Source: Treponema sp.
Lineage (GTDB): Bacteria; Spirochaetota; Spirochaetia; Treponematales; Breznakiellaceae
DNA: 49,291 nt
NCBI GenBank assembly: GCA_009784975.1
Contig: WQXG01000014.1
Coordinates: forward strand, 1-49,291
Direction: 5' to 3'
Every line of letters begins with the position of its first letter. Position 1 is the first letter of the stretch. The notes below the pieces were generated by a model. That model was not told the DNA's origin and made no database searches. It worked only from the letters and a program-made list of their open reading frames with translations. Made by a program: the position numbers and the translations under genes. Shown here in pieces: positions 1-7,194 of the stretch.

Positions 1-58
1 AGTGAGTGAGTGAGTGAGTGAGTGAGTGAGTGAGTGAGTGAGTGAGTGAGTGAGTGAG
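1..58. repeat. (AGTG)n tetranucleotide microsatellite
   Basis: Fourteen perfect copies of AGTG run from the first base of the window and end at about position 58, so the true tract may extend leftwards beyond the window. Such tracts can change length by replication slippage. No gene is seen to overlap it here. The stretch 59-181 after it is AT-rich and holds no gene I can support. Confidence 0.95.
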
Positions 59-181
59 AATTTGAATTCAGACAGGAAATTGTATTAAAAATGAGGTTTT
101 TCCTGTTTTTGCCTAAAACGGCTGTTTTTCCAGTCATTTAGACTATGCTAACATTTTTAGTTTTATATTGCAAGGGCTTTG

Positions 182-1303
182 TTAGAAAATTTCTTTTAGT
201 ATGTTGAAAATGTCCTCTTCTGAAACAGGCCAGGGGGAGTTGGCTACAAAGTCCATGTTGCGGGCGGCTTCGGCGGCGGCTGTTAGGCGATCCAGAGAGA
301 TGTTGTGTTCTTTTAGATTTAGCGGCACTTTGAGCGCTTCCATGTTACGGCGGATTGTGTCTGCTGCGGTTTTTGCTGTTTCTGCTACAGTGGCGGCTTT
401 TGGGGCACCCATAAGCGAGGCAAGCCGCGCCATTTTTTCGGGGCGGGCGCTGATAAGACGCTGTGCTATAACAGGAAATAAAACGGCAGAACAAATTGGT
501 CTTTCTATTGGGGTGCGGGAATTTATTGCCGCTGATAATGCAGCGCCAATTCCGGGAGAACTTAAAAAAGAGGCATACGAGGAAAGAAAACTTGCCTGAG
601 CAAAAGTATCGGCAAATGCCGGCTGCCCTGCCTGTGCGGTGCTTTTCATCAATTTTATTAAAAGGGTAAGCGCTCTTTCCAACAGTGCGTCAGAGAGGAA
701 ATTTGCTTTTGATGAACAATAAGCTTCTGCCGCTGTAAAGAGACTTTCAAAGACGGCGGCGGCGGCGTTACCGGGATTAAATTTAAAAAGACTGCCGTCC
801 AAGATTATAGCGGAATAAAGATTACCGGGTGATGGTATCGATTTAATCATTCTGTTACGGGGGTCTGCAGCGATGAAATATTCGGTAAATGAAAACGCAT
901 AAGTGCCTTCGGTGGGAATTGAAATAAAAGGCAGAAATTTATTCCTAAAAATACGGCCGTCCATTAGTTCAAATGCTGTTATTCTCATGGGCGCCATGAT
1001 TGCTGCCATGCGGGCGCAAATTTGCGCTTTTTGCCCGCCAATACCGATGATCGCATCGCAGTGGGCTGCCCGGGAAAGTTCTGCTATGTTTTCTGCGGAA
1101 TCGTTTTCTACTCCGTCAAATACAATTGCTTCCAGCCCGGAATCTTCCAGGATTTCCTTTAACCGGTTTACTGTTTGTGAATCAAGCCCGTTATCGGCAG
1201 CAATCATTATCCTGGAACCATGGCGCGCTGCAATTGTTCCTGCCATGCTTAAGGCATCTGCTCCTATGTGTACTTCCGGATCAAACTTAAATGAAATATC
1301 CAT
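182..1303 (-). CDS. Iron-containing alcohol dehydrogenase-fold protein lacking metal ligands
   Basis: This 373-residue protein has the overall length and order of the Fe-ADH/dehydroquinate-synthase-like family: an N-terminal nucleotide-binding half with GIGG near residue 88 and a helical C-terminal half. The usual GGGSxxDxAK segment is degraded. By my alignment the four canonical metal ligands are replaced: the DALTHAIEAY region reads FESLFTAAEAY (Asp to Glu, His to Thr), and the two later His positions fall at Ala (ALSAAIN) and Arg (IERPIC). A catalytic metal site is therefore unlikely, and the real function is unknown. ATG at 1303 follows the strong Shine-Dalgarno sequence GGAG. It lies just downstream of flgM but is separated from it by a terminator hairpin. 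Confidence 0.75.
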   Translation of the reverse strand: MDISFKFDPEVHIGADALSMAGTIAARHGSRIMIAADNGLDSQTVNRLKEILEDSGLEAIVFDGVENDSAENIAELSRAAHCDAIIGIGGQKAQICARMAAIMAPMRITAFELMDGRIFRNKFLPFISIPTEGTYAFSFTEYFIAADPRNRMIKSIPSPGNLYSAIILDGSLFKFNPGNAAAAVFESLFTAAEAYCSSKANFLSDALLERALTLLIKLMKSTAQAGQPAFADTFAQASFLSSYASFLSSPGIGAALSAAINSRTPIERPICSAVLFPVIAQRLISARPEKMARLASLMGAPKAATVAETAKTAADTIRRNMEALKVPLNLKEHNISLDRLTAAAEAARNMDFVANSPWPVSEEDIFNILKEIF

Positions 1304-1313
1304 CCCTTACTCC

Positions 1314-1347
1314 AAAAAAAAACCTGACCACTTTTTTAGTGGTCAGG
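1314..1347 (-). terminator. Intrinsic terminator after flgM
   Basis: A perfect 10-bp stem (CCTGACCACT at 1323-1332 with AGTGGTCAGG at 1338-1347) has a 5-nt loop and is followed, on the minus strand, by nine U residues (1314-1322). It ends flgM transcription. The U tract stops directly before the ribosome binding site of the next gene, so any read-through message starts its leader with this hairpin. Confidence 0.9.
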
Positions 1348-1400
1348 TACTTATTAAAATCCTACAACATTATGTTGCGCCAGCTCGATTTACGTTTATT

Positions 1401-1685
1401 TTACGCAAACCAGGCGTTCAAAATATTATCCGCTGTTGCCCTGATTACCCTGTCGTTTAAATACGAGGGATCATCCAGCTTTTGTCTGAGTTCAACGATT
1501 CTGGCCTCATCCAAGTCTGGGGCGGATCTAATAAGTTCCAAAACCTGATACCTCTCTGCCTGTTCCTGTGCCTGAACAGAAAGATTAATAGTATCAGCTT
1601 TGTCGTTCCCCCCCGCTTTTTCACTCCTCCCCGGTCTCTTGCCGGATGGAATGGGTTCTACGTGACCTATCCTGTCTACTGTCAT
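1401..1685 (-). CDS. flgM: Anti-sigma-28 factor FlgM
   Basis: This 94-residue protein matches FlgM, which holds flagellar sigma factor FliA/sigma-28 inactive until the hook-basal body is finished and FlgM is exported. The N-terminus MTVDRIGHVEPI is of the spirochaetal type, followed by a polar, probably disordered linker. The C-terminal half carries the helical sigma-binding region (roughly residues 45-94, with VLELIRSAPDLDEARI and a DPSYLNDRVI-type segment). The size is normal for the family. It sits 40 bp downstream of rsmI on the same strand and ends at a strong terminator, so it is probably the last gene of its transcript. Assignment is from motif recognition without a search. Confidence 0.85.
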   Translation of the reverse strand: MTVDRIGHVEPIPSGKRPGRSEKAGGNDKADTINLSVQAQEQAERYQVLELIRSAPDLDEARIVELRQKLDDPSYLNDRVIRATADNILNAWFA

Positions 1686-1725
1686 AATCTTACCCTACCT
1701 ATACCCTATTATCGGCAACTATCTA

Positions 1726-2421
1726 CTATAAGTTTACCAGCTTATTTAATTTATTGCCAGTAATATAGACAGAAAATTCGCCAATTTGTTCGTTTTTTTG
1801 GGCTAAAATACCCTGTATTTCTGCCGCTGTTCCCCTAAGGTACTCCTCATGAACCTTGGTCATTTCCCGTCCTATGCAAATATACCGCTCACTGTCAATT
1901 TCGGCAATGTCTTCCATCAGCTTAAGAACTCTAAAAGGCGACTCGTAAATTATGCAGGCTGCGTCCATCGACATAAGTTCACGAAGTCTCGCTCTTCTTC
2001 GCCCGGGTTTTGGGGACAAAAACCCCTCAAAAACGACGGTTTTATCCCGTCCGCCGGCAACGCTAAGAAGCGCCGCAAATGCTGATGGTCCCGGAATGGG
2101 GATTACATCGTGCCCTGCCGCTGCCGCTGCGCTAACCAGCACTGCTCCCGGGTCGCTCAACGCCGGAGTGCCGGCATCGCTTGCATAAGCGACTGTTTGC
2201 CCCTGATTTAAGGCATTTATCACTTTTTCTGCCGCAAATTCTTCATTTTGAGACCGGCAGGATATCAATTTTACCCGTATTCCCAAATGAGTAAGGAGTT
2301 TCAGGGTACGGCGGGTATCTTCGCATGCTACAAGATCGGCATTTTTTAATGTCTCTGCCGCGCGAAAACTAATATCTCCCAAATTCCCAATTGGTGTGCC
2401 GATAATATAAAGAGTTGCCAT
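1726..2421 (-). CDS. rsmI: 16S rRNA (cytidine-2'-O)-methyltransferase RsmI
   Basis: RsmI 2'-O-methylates C1402 of 16S rRNA using S-adenosylmethionine. The protein opens with the diagnostic YIIGTPIGNLGDI, followed by VACEDTRRT, ASDAGTPALSDPG and PIPGPSAF, all hallmark segments of the tetrapyrrole-methylase fold of this family. I chose the ATG at 2421 (MATLYIIGTPIG), giving 231 residues. An in-frame ATG at 2457 would add twelve residues that do not resemble the family. The protein is shorter than the roughly 280 residues of many homologues, because the C-terminal extension is short. Its start overlaps the region of the divergent plus-strand gene, so the two share a small promoter region. Confidence 0.93.
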   Translation of the reverse strand: MATLYIIGTPIGNLGDISFRAAETLKNADLVACEDTRRTLKLLTHLGIRVKLISCRSQNEEFAAEKVINALNQGQTVAYASDAGTPALSDPGAVLVSAAAAAGHDVIPIPGPSAFAALLSVAGGRDKTVVFEGFLSPKPGRRRARLRELMSMDAACIIYESPFRVLKLMEDIAEIDSERYICIGREMTKVHEEYLRGTAAEIQGILAQKNEQIGEFSVYITGNKLNKLVNL

Positions 2422-2503
2422 GAGCCAATTATACGGTATTACAGAGGATAATACCAAGGGTGGACCCCCGGCTCATGAATACCTAACTGCAGGAAAGGAT
2501 AAC

Positions 2504-2935
2504 ATGGAATTTTATATACAGCTTCTGGCTTTGGTGATGGCGGGTATGTTTTTGCTCTGGTTTGGCTATACCATTTTTTTAAGCCCCATCTCCCCATTTT
2601 ATCCGGGCTGGTTTCCATGGAGAAACTGGAGAAAAAAAGAAAATATCCGCGGAGAACCGGGCGACCCCCAGGTTTGCCCTGTCTGCTCCATTAAAATGGA
2701 AAAAGGAGAGCTGGTAAAATCTGTCGCTTTCCCATCCATTTCCGGCGGCAGAGACCGTTTGATGTACATCAAAGGCTGCTTTACCTGCCTGGAAGATAAT
2801 GTCCCGCGCCGCTGCCCCATCTGCGGCTCCAGTTTATCTGTCGAAGACTTTCTTGTTACACGTATGTTCGAACGCGTGGAGCGCAATAATCATGTTCATG
2901 TTTTGGGGTGTAATAAGTGTAAGAGGGTATTGTAG
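2504..2935 (+). CDS. Membrane-anchored zinc-ribbon protein
   Basis: This 143-residue protein has one N-terminal transmembrane segment (about residues 5-25, rich in Leu, Ala and Phe) followed by a cytoplasmic or periplasmic part with four CxxC pairs: CPVC, CFTC, CPIC and CNKC. This is the pattern of two small zinc ribbons, or of one paired across the domain. I do not recognise a named family. The start is the ATG at 2504, which has a good Shine-Dalgarno sequence (AGGAAAGG, about 8 nt upstream). The reading frame is open further upstream to 2420, but that part overlaps the start of rsmI and lacks a ribosome site. It may help assemble a membrane complex or bind nucleic acid; both are guesses. 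Confidence 0.75.
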   Translation: MEFYIQLLALVMAGMFLLWFGYTIFLSPISPFYPGWFPWRNWRKKENIRGEPGDPQVCPVCSIKMEKGELVKSVAFPSISGGRDRLMYIKGCFTCLEDNVPRRCPICGSSLSVEDFLVTRMFERVERNNHVHVLGCNKCKRVL

Positions 2936-3025
2936 GGGGGGGCTCTTCAGAAATGTATGCCTGAAGATTATGCTTGGGGTCCTGTCAGCATTTCTGAAAA
3001 CAGGTAGTGGGCGGACTTGGCAATG

Positions 3026-3099
3026 ATCCGGGTGGTAGCAGCTTTTTGCAAAACACTGCAAATGGCAAGCCAGAACAGTGTTTTGCGCAGAGCCCGGAT
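3026..3099. other. Nested inverted repeats (possible structured RNA or terminator)
   Basis: An outer 7-bp pair (ATCCGGG 3026-3032 with CCCGGAT 3093-3099) encloses a perfect 11-bp stem (GCAAAACACTG 3048-3058 with CAGTGTTTTGC 3076-3086). It lies between the convergent ends of the zinc-ribbon gene and a lipoprotein gene, so a two-way terminator is plausible, but there is no clean U tract. Another 9-bp inverted repeat (TCAGAAATG 2947-2955 with CATTTCTGA 2990-2998) lies just to the left. Confidence 0.5.
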
Positions 3100-3527
3100 T
3101 AAGAATCCTTTCTTTCTTTGACAGAAAAAATACTCAAAACAATACTGTTTCTTCCAACTGTTGTAACCAAACCTGTAGATTCCATATCACAGCTAATATA
3201 GTATGATTTTCCCTGATAAGAAACATTAATTCCACCGCCTGAAATATTTAACTCAGTCATTCCCGGAAACCTATTGATCAAAAGCGCAATAATTTCACCT
3301 GCCGTTATTCTTTGATCTAAAACAAGTCTGGTAATAGGTTCAATTCTGGGATTTGCCGGAGTAGTTGTTTCTATGCTTGAAGGTATTGATTGAGAAATAA
3401 CATTAAATATTTCCCTCGAAATTTCCGATTCCTCAAAAGCGACCGGGGCGATTGTTATACACCCTGCCAGTAAAAACCCGAATAACAATACTGCTATTCC
3501 CGATAAATTATGTTTGTTTGTCTTCAA
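3099..3527 (-). CDS. Small lipoprotein, unknown function
   Basis: This 142-residue protein begins with a lipoprotein signal peptide. A charged start (MKTNKHN) and a hydrophobic stretch lead to the lipobox LLAGC, with Cys at about residue 22, so it is probably lipidated and membrane-anchored. The remainder is a small alpha/beta domain with a glycine-rich GGGINVSYQGKSYYISCDME segment. No family was recognised. It lies 64 bp downstream of another exported protein on the same strand, and both may be transcribed together. The function is unknown. Confidence 0.7.
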   Translation of the reverse strand: MKTNKHNLSGIAVLLFGFLLAGCITIAPVAFEESEISREIFNVISQSIPSSIETTTPANPRIEPITRLVLDQRITAGEIIALLINRFPGMTELNISGGGINVSYQGKSYYISCDMESTGLVTTVGRNSIVLSIFSVKERKDS

Positions 3528-3591
3528 AATAAGACTCCTTTACGGATTTATTGTCTCCTCTGACATATTTAAAACTACCACTTTTTTGTAG

Positions 3592-4287
3592 TTATTGCAA
3601 CTGCAACGCAGCGCAATAATCAATTTTATTGCAGAAATCCAAAAGATACCCGTTTATCCTTACTTGTATGCCATCTATCAATACAAGGTAATAATAATCA
3701 TATGTATCAAATGAATAGGAGTTTACCGCCAGCATGTTTGTGCGTTCATTGGTCAATGCGGCTATTTTTATTTCCATGCCTTCTGTCAAGTCCGTTTTCA
3801 AACGAGGAAATGTCGGATAGTAATCGGTTACTTTATTGATATTACTGCCTATTTGCGCATCATTAAAAATAAAACCGTTGGTATTAATTTCTCTGATACG
3901 GTTGCCGTATGATTCCAGCTTGCCGTTTACATATACAAGCTCGACCAAATAATAATTATGAACTTCGACGGTAAACTCATCTATTCCGCCTCTTTGATAA
4001 TAATAATCATAAATTCTGTATGCGAAATCCCAGGTTTTGGTTCTTACAATCAATTTAATTGCATTTTTCTGAATTTTATATGCAACAATAGATGGTATAC
4101 CAAAACCGTCTTCCCAATATTCAATATGTAAATGACCATCTTTTGCATATAATCCAAAACGAGAATATTCAGTAAGCGGAATTGGGTTATTGCGGTCTCT
4201 TTTTGCAAGTTCGGTCATAATATCCGCGTTTATATTGTTTTGGATAATAACAAGTGTCAATAAAAATAAAATTACCTGCTTTTTCAT
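3592..4287 (-). CDS. Exported protein, unknown function
   Basis: This 231-residue protein starts with a clear Sec signal peptide (MKKQVILFLLTLVII...). The mature part is rich in Tyr and Asn, with clusters such as YRIYDYYYQRGG and DTYDYYYLVLIDG, and looks mostly beta-stranded. The only cysteines are two close together near the C-terminus (FCNKIDYC). No family was recognised. It lies 35 bp downstream of mazF on the same strand and has the AT-rich codon use of the MazEF neighbourhood, which suggests that they arrived together. Function is unknown. Confidence 0.65.
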   Translation of the reverse strand: MKKQVILFLLTLVIIQNNINADIMTELAKRDRNNPIPLTEYSRFGLYAKDGHLHIEYWEDGFGIPSIVAYKIQKNAIKLIVRTKTWDFAYRIYDYYYQRGGIDEFTVEVHNYYLVELVYVNGKLESYGNRIREINTNGFIFNDAQIGSNINKVTDYYPTFPRLKTDLTEGMEIKIAALTNERTNMLAVNSYSFDTYDYYYLVLIDGIQVRINGYLLDFCNKIDYCAALQLQ

Positions 4288-4322
4288 AATTTAATCAATA
4301 TGTTTGATATATTTTATAAACA

Positions 4323-4646
4323 TTATACTACCAGCATTTCGTTGATAATATTTTTTATTTTTGCAATATCATTTTTGTTAAGCTCGCCGATTTTGCCACT
4401 TAATCGGCATTTATCTATTGCTCTTATTTGATCAATCACCATCCAGCACTCTTTTCCTGCGACATTTGTTTTTACTCTTGTAGGATAATTGTGAGATTTA
4501 GTAGTAAGCGGAGCGATTATTATAGTATCTATGTTGTTGTTCATTTCATCAGGGGTGATTACAACACCTGGTCTTGTTTTTTGAATTTCGCTTCCTATGG
4601 TAGGATCAAGGTTTATCCAGTAAATTTCGTACTGCTTTACTTTCAT
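4323..4646 (-). CDS. mazF: MazF/PemK-type endoribonuclease toxin
   Basis: This is a 107-residue PemK/MazF toxin, a ribonuclease that cleaves mRNA at short sequences when its antitoxin is lost. The family start is clear (YEIYWINLDPTIGSEIQKTRPGVVI), with the GSEIQKTRPGVV loop that carries the catalytic Arg, then IIIAPLTTK and the QIRAIDKCRL segment near residue 80. I chose the ATG at 4646 because it overlaps the antitoxin stop codon as ATGA, a usual coupling in these pairs. Two in-frame ATGs further upstream lie inside the antitoxin gene. Confidence 0.92.
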   Translation of the reverse strand: MKVKQYEIYWINLDPTIGSEIQKTRPGVVITPDEMNNNIDTIIIAPLTTKSHNYPTRVKTNVAGKECWMVIDQIRAIDKCRLSGKIGELNKNDIAKIKNIINEMLVV

Positions 4647-4891
4647 TGCCATTCCCATTCTAAATCGGAACTGTTATCAGAGAAAATTAGTTTATCATCT
4701 CCATTCTGGTTCATTTTTTGAAATGCTTCATTCCAATTTTTTCTGGGGACTTTCCGCTCAACAGGGGTAATTACTATTTCGTTTTGTCGTGTTTCCATTA
4801 CAATTTTATCATTTATTCCAAAAGCATCAATTATGGAAGAGGGAAAACATACACCTTTTCCACCTGTAATTTGTATTACGTCCAATACCAT
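4643..4891 (-). CDS. mazE: MazE-like AbrB-fold antitoxin
   Basis: This 82-residue protein has a swapped-hairpin AbrB/MazE DNA-binding domain in its first 50 residues (GKGVCFPSSIIDAFGI, then a VITPVER strand) and an acidic, Trp-rich tail ending in DLEWEWQ that should wrap the toxin. It overlaps mazF by 4 bp. A promoter and a small inverted repeat lie directly upstream, as expected for an autoregulated toxin-antitoxin operon. The N-terminus MVLDVIQITGGKG is shorter than some homologues. Confidence 0.88.
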   Translation of the reverse strand: MVLDVIQITGGKGVCFPSSIIDAFGINDKIVMETRQNEIVITPVERKVPRKNWNEAFQKMNQNGDDKLIFSDNSSDLEWEWQ

Positions 4892-4912
4892 ATTGTCTCC
4901 ATTTTTTCATAG

Positions 4913-4943
4913 GTTATAATACATTATATAACATTTATGTCAA
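4913..4943 (-). promoter_or_regulatory. mazEF promoter with palindromic operator
   Basis: On the minus strand TTGACA (4938-4943) and TATTAT (4916-4921) are 16 bp apart, about 25 bp upstream of the mazE start. An inverted repeat, GTTATA (4913-4918) and TATAAC (4927-4932), overlaps the -10 box, which fits autorepression by MazE or MazEF. Confidence 0.6.
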
Positions 4944-4997
4944 TAAAACAAGCCTTCATAATGAGAAACATGCCTTCCCGTAATTTTAATATCTTTC

Positions 4998-7058
4998 CTA
5001 CCTTACCGCTTCAAGCCGGAATTGCTGGTTTTCTCCTGCGTTACAATCCCATTGATGAAACTGATGGCCAACGTTATTGTAATTGCTTCTGGACATATCC
5101 AAAAGTTTTCCGGAAGCAACATTTTGAAATCTTACAAATTCACCGGCTGTGATAATCCGCCACCTCTGACCAGGCGTATTATTATTTTGCCACTGTTGTA
5201 TGCGTGCGCCGTTTTCAGCTATCCTTGAATTTTGAACCTCCAGCACCCTGTTGCTTTGTACATTTGTAATCGTGTAAGTGCCGTCGTTATGCCGTTCAAA
5301 AGACCATTGCTGACTCCGTCCTCCGTTTCTGTCCTGTTGGATAACAACAATTCCGTTATTGGAATTTTGTTCACGAATATCTACAAGTCTTCCATTTCCC
5401 AGTTGTATCCGCCATGTCCCTGTATAATTTCTTTCTATTGCCGCTGTTACGGTGAAATTAATGTTAGTTGGAACACCTGCATTAGCTAATGTTGCAACTT
5501 TCCATTCACCATTTGCAGGCTGTACAACGATCCTTAGACGATATTGTCCAGGTCTTACGGTATTGGGTACAAAACAATTAATTTCCATAGGGTTCGACGC
5601 GGAGCCGGGGTTTAAAGCATTTCTGCTTCTGGTTCCGATAACTGCTGCAATCCTGCCGTTGTTATCAACCAATGCCGCACCCAACTGACCGCCGGGGAAT
5701 GCTTCTGCCGCAACGTTTCTTATGGTTGGCGTAACTGTAAACAGTTCGTTTTGTGACACAGTGGTTTTACTTGCAGTAAAAGCTGTTAACGCCATACCAT
5801 AACCGCCGCCATTTGCTTCCCCTGCTGTAACAGTTAAATCAATCGCATTGGGAATATTGCTGCCAACCGCAGATTTCGTTACGACCCTCCAATTTCCGCC
5901 TTCGGGTCTGATAACAGTCATCAGCCGGTAGCGCCCCGGTCTTACGGTTTCAGGAACAAAGCAATTTATATCAATAGAGCTGGATAAACTTTGGGGATTT
6001 AATGCTGCGCGGTTTCTGCTTCCGATAACTTCCATAATTCTGCCATTATTATCAACTAACGCAATTCCAATTTGACCGCCGGGAAAAACATCAAGAATGC
6101 TGATATTTCTCAATCTCGCCGAAATAATAAACATTTCATTTTGAGTTACGGAATTTTTATCTGCAGTTAAAATCATTAATGCCATTTCATAACCGGCAGA
6201 AACACCTCCTGCATCCGGTTTTATATTGATCATTATTCTCTGGTTGTTATACCAGCTTCTATTACGATTTCCGGGATTCAAATTATTAAGAGAGTACCAT
6301 CCGTCATGTCTGCCGCCCCATCCCCAATTGATATGAAACCTGCCCTGACTATCGTATCCGTCAACTATAAAAGCATGATCACTTTCCGGATCATTTCCCC
6401 AATAGTATACCGGAAGACCCGCGTCTAACTGCTGTCGTATCAATGCTTCCCATTCCGCATCGGTGTAAAAAACACGCTGAGGACGCTGAATGCTTCTGTC
6501 GTATCCAAAATGATTTACCAATTCCTGATAGTAGGGATAACTTGCGGCGACATAATAAAATAACCTGCCTACGGCATTCTGCTGTTGTTCGCTGCTGTCT
6601 TTGCCGTCACTGCGATAGGTATTGAGCATATTAGCCCAATCAAAACTAACATTATAATTTATAGACGTTATTGCCCCGACCCTGCTATTTCTAAAATTGC
6701 CGGTTTTCTCCCCTCGTCCCTGTATTGGATGCCGGTGGTGATATAATAATTGTGCAATAGCTACCGGTCCGCAGCCAGCAACCGCACGTCTGCCGTTAAT
6801 TAGAGGGTAATTACTGTTAAACGGAAAACCTTGATGCCATTTTGATTGTATCAGCGGTCTAACCACAGCATGAGGATTTGGCTGAGTGGTTAAGATCGAA
6901 GCAAGTTCATCATCGTTTGGTATAAACGATACGCCTGCTCCTTCCTGTGCGGAGTCTTCTCTGTCACCTGCTTCTTGCGCAAACAGATAGCCGCTAGAAA
7001 ATATTAATATTAATATTAATGTTATTAGAAATGCAATAATACATGGGTTTGTTTTCAT
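4998..7058 (-). CDS. Secreted C10 cysteine protease with Ig-like repeats and ricin-type lectin domain
   Basis: This 686-residue protein has a signal peptide (residues 1-27, cleaved near YLFAQ), a short pro-region and a streptopain-like (peptidase family C10) domain at about 65-280. The catalytic Cys96 is in AGCGPVA, His228 is in SDHAFIVDGY, and the family segment HINWGWGG is at 242-249. Two similar beta-sandwich repeats follow (about 288-410 and 420-538, both with FPGGQ-, ALVDNNGRI- and CFVP-TVRPG-YRL-type segments). A C-terminal beta-trefoil lectin (about 545-686) carries QxW motifs at 583-585, 621-623, 631-633 and 668-670. It probably degrades proteins outside the cell or on the surface while bound to glycans. 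It is a single gene with its own promoter. Confidence 0.92.
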   Translation of the reverse strand: MKTNPCIIAFLITLILILIFSSGYLFAQEAGDREDSAQEGAGVSFIPNDDELASILTTQPNPHAVVRPLIQSKWHQGFPFNSNYPLINGRRAVAGCGPVAIAQLLYHHRHPIQGRGEKTGNFRNSRVGAITSINYNVSFDWANMLNTYRSDGKDSSEQQQNAVGRLFYYVAASYPYYQELVNHFGYDRSIQRPQRVFYTDAEWEALIRQQLDAGLPVYYWGNDPESDHAFIVDGYDSQGRFHINWGWGGRHDGWYSLNNLNPGNRNRSWYNNQRIMINIKPDAGGVSAGYEMALMILTADKNSVTQNEMFIISARLRNISILDVFPGGQIGIALVDNNGRIMEVIGSRNRAALNPQSLSSSIDINCFVPETVRPGRYRLMTVIRPEGGNWRVVTKSAVGSNIPNAIDLTVTAGEANGGGYGMALTAFTASKTTVSQNELFTVTPTIRNVAAEAFPGGQLGAALVDNNGRIAAVIGTRSRNALNPGSASNPMEINCFVPNTVRPGQYRLRIVVQPANGEWKVATLANAGVPTNINFTVTAAIERNYTGTWRIQLGNGRLVDIREQNSNNGIVVIQQDRNGGRSQQWSFERHNDGTYTITNVQSNRVLEVQNSRIAENGARIQQWQNNNTPGQRWRIITAGEFVRFQNVASGKLLDMSRSNYNNVGHQFHQWDCNAGENQQFRLEAVR

Positions 7059-7082
7059 ATATTACCCCCGTTAATTGTTTTT

Positions 7083-7110
7083 ATTATACATTAAAATAAT
7101 AATATGTCAA
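7083..7110 (-). promoter_or_regulatory. Promoter of the C10 protease gene
   Basis: Perfect consensus boxes TTGACA (7105-7110) and TATAAT (7083-7088) on the minus strand are separated by 16 bp and lie 25 bp upstream of the start codon at 7058. This is one of the strongest sigma-70-type promoters in the window. Confidence 0.8.
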
Positions 7111-7194
7111 TGTTTAATAACAAACCGATAGCTGCTGCCACTTGCCCTGCGGCCACTTGCAAGGCCCCCCGCTGTGCATTTACAATTACTTGTA

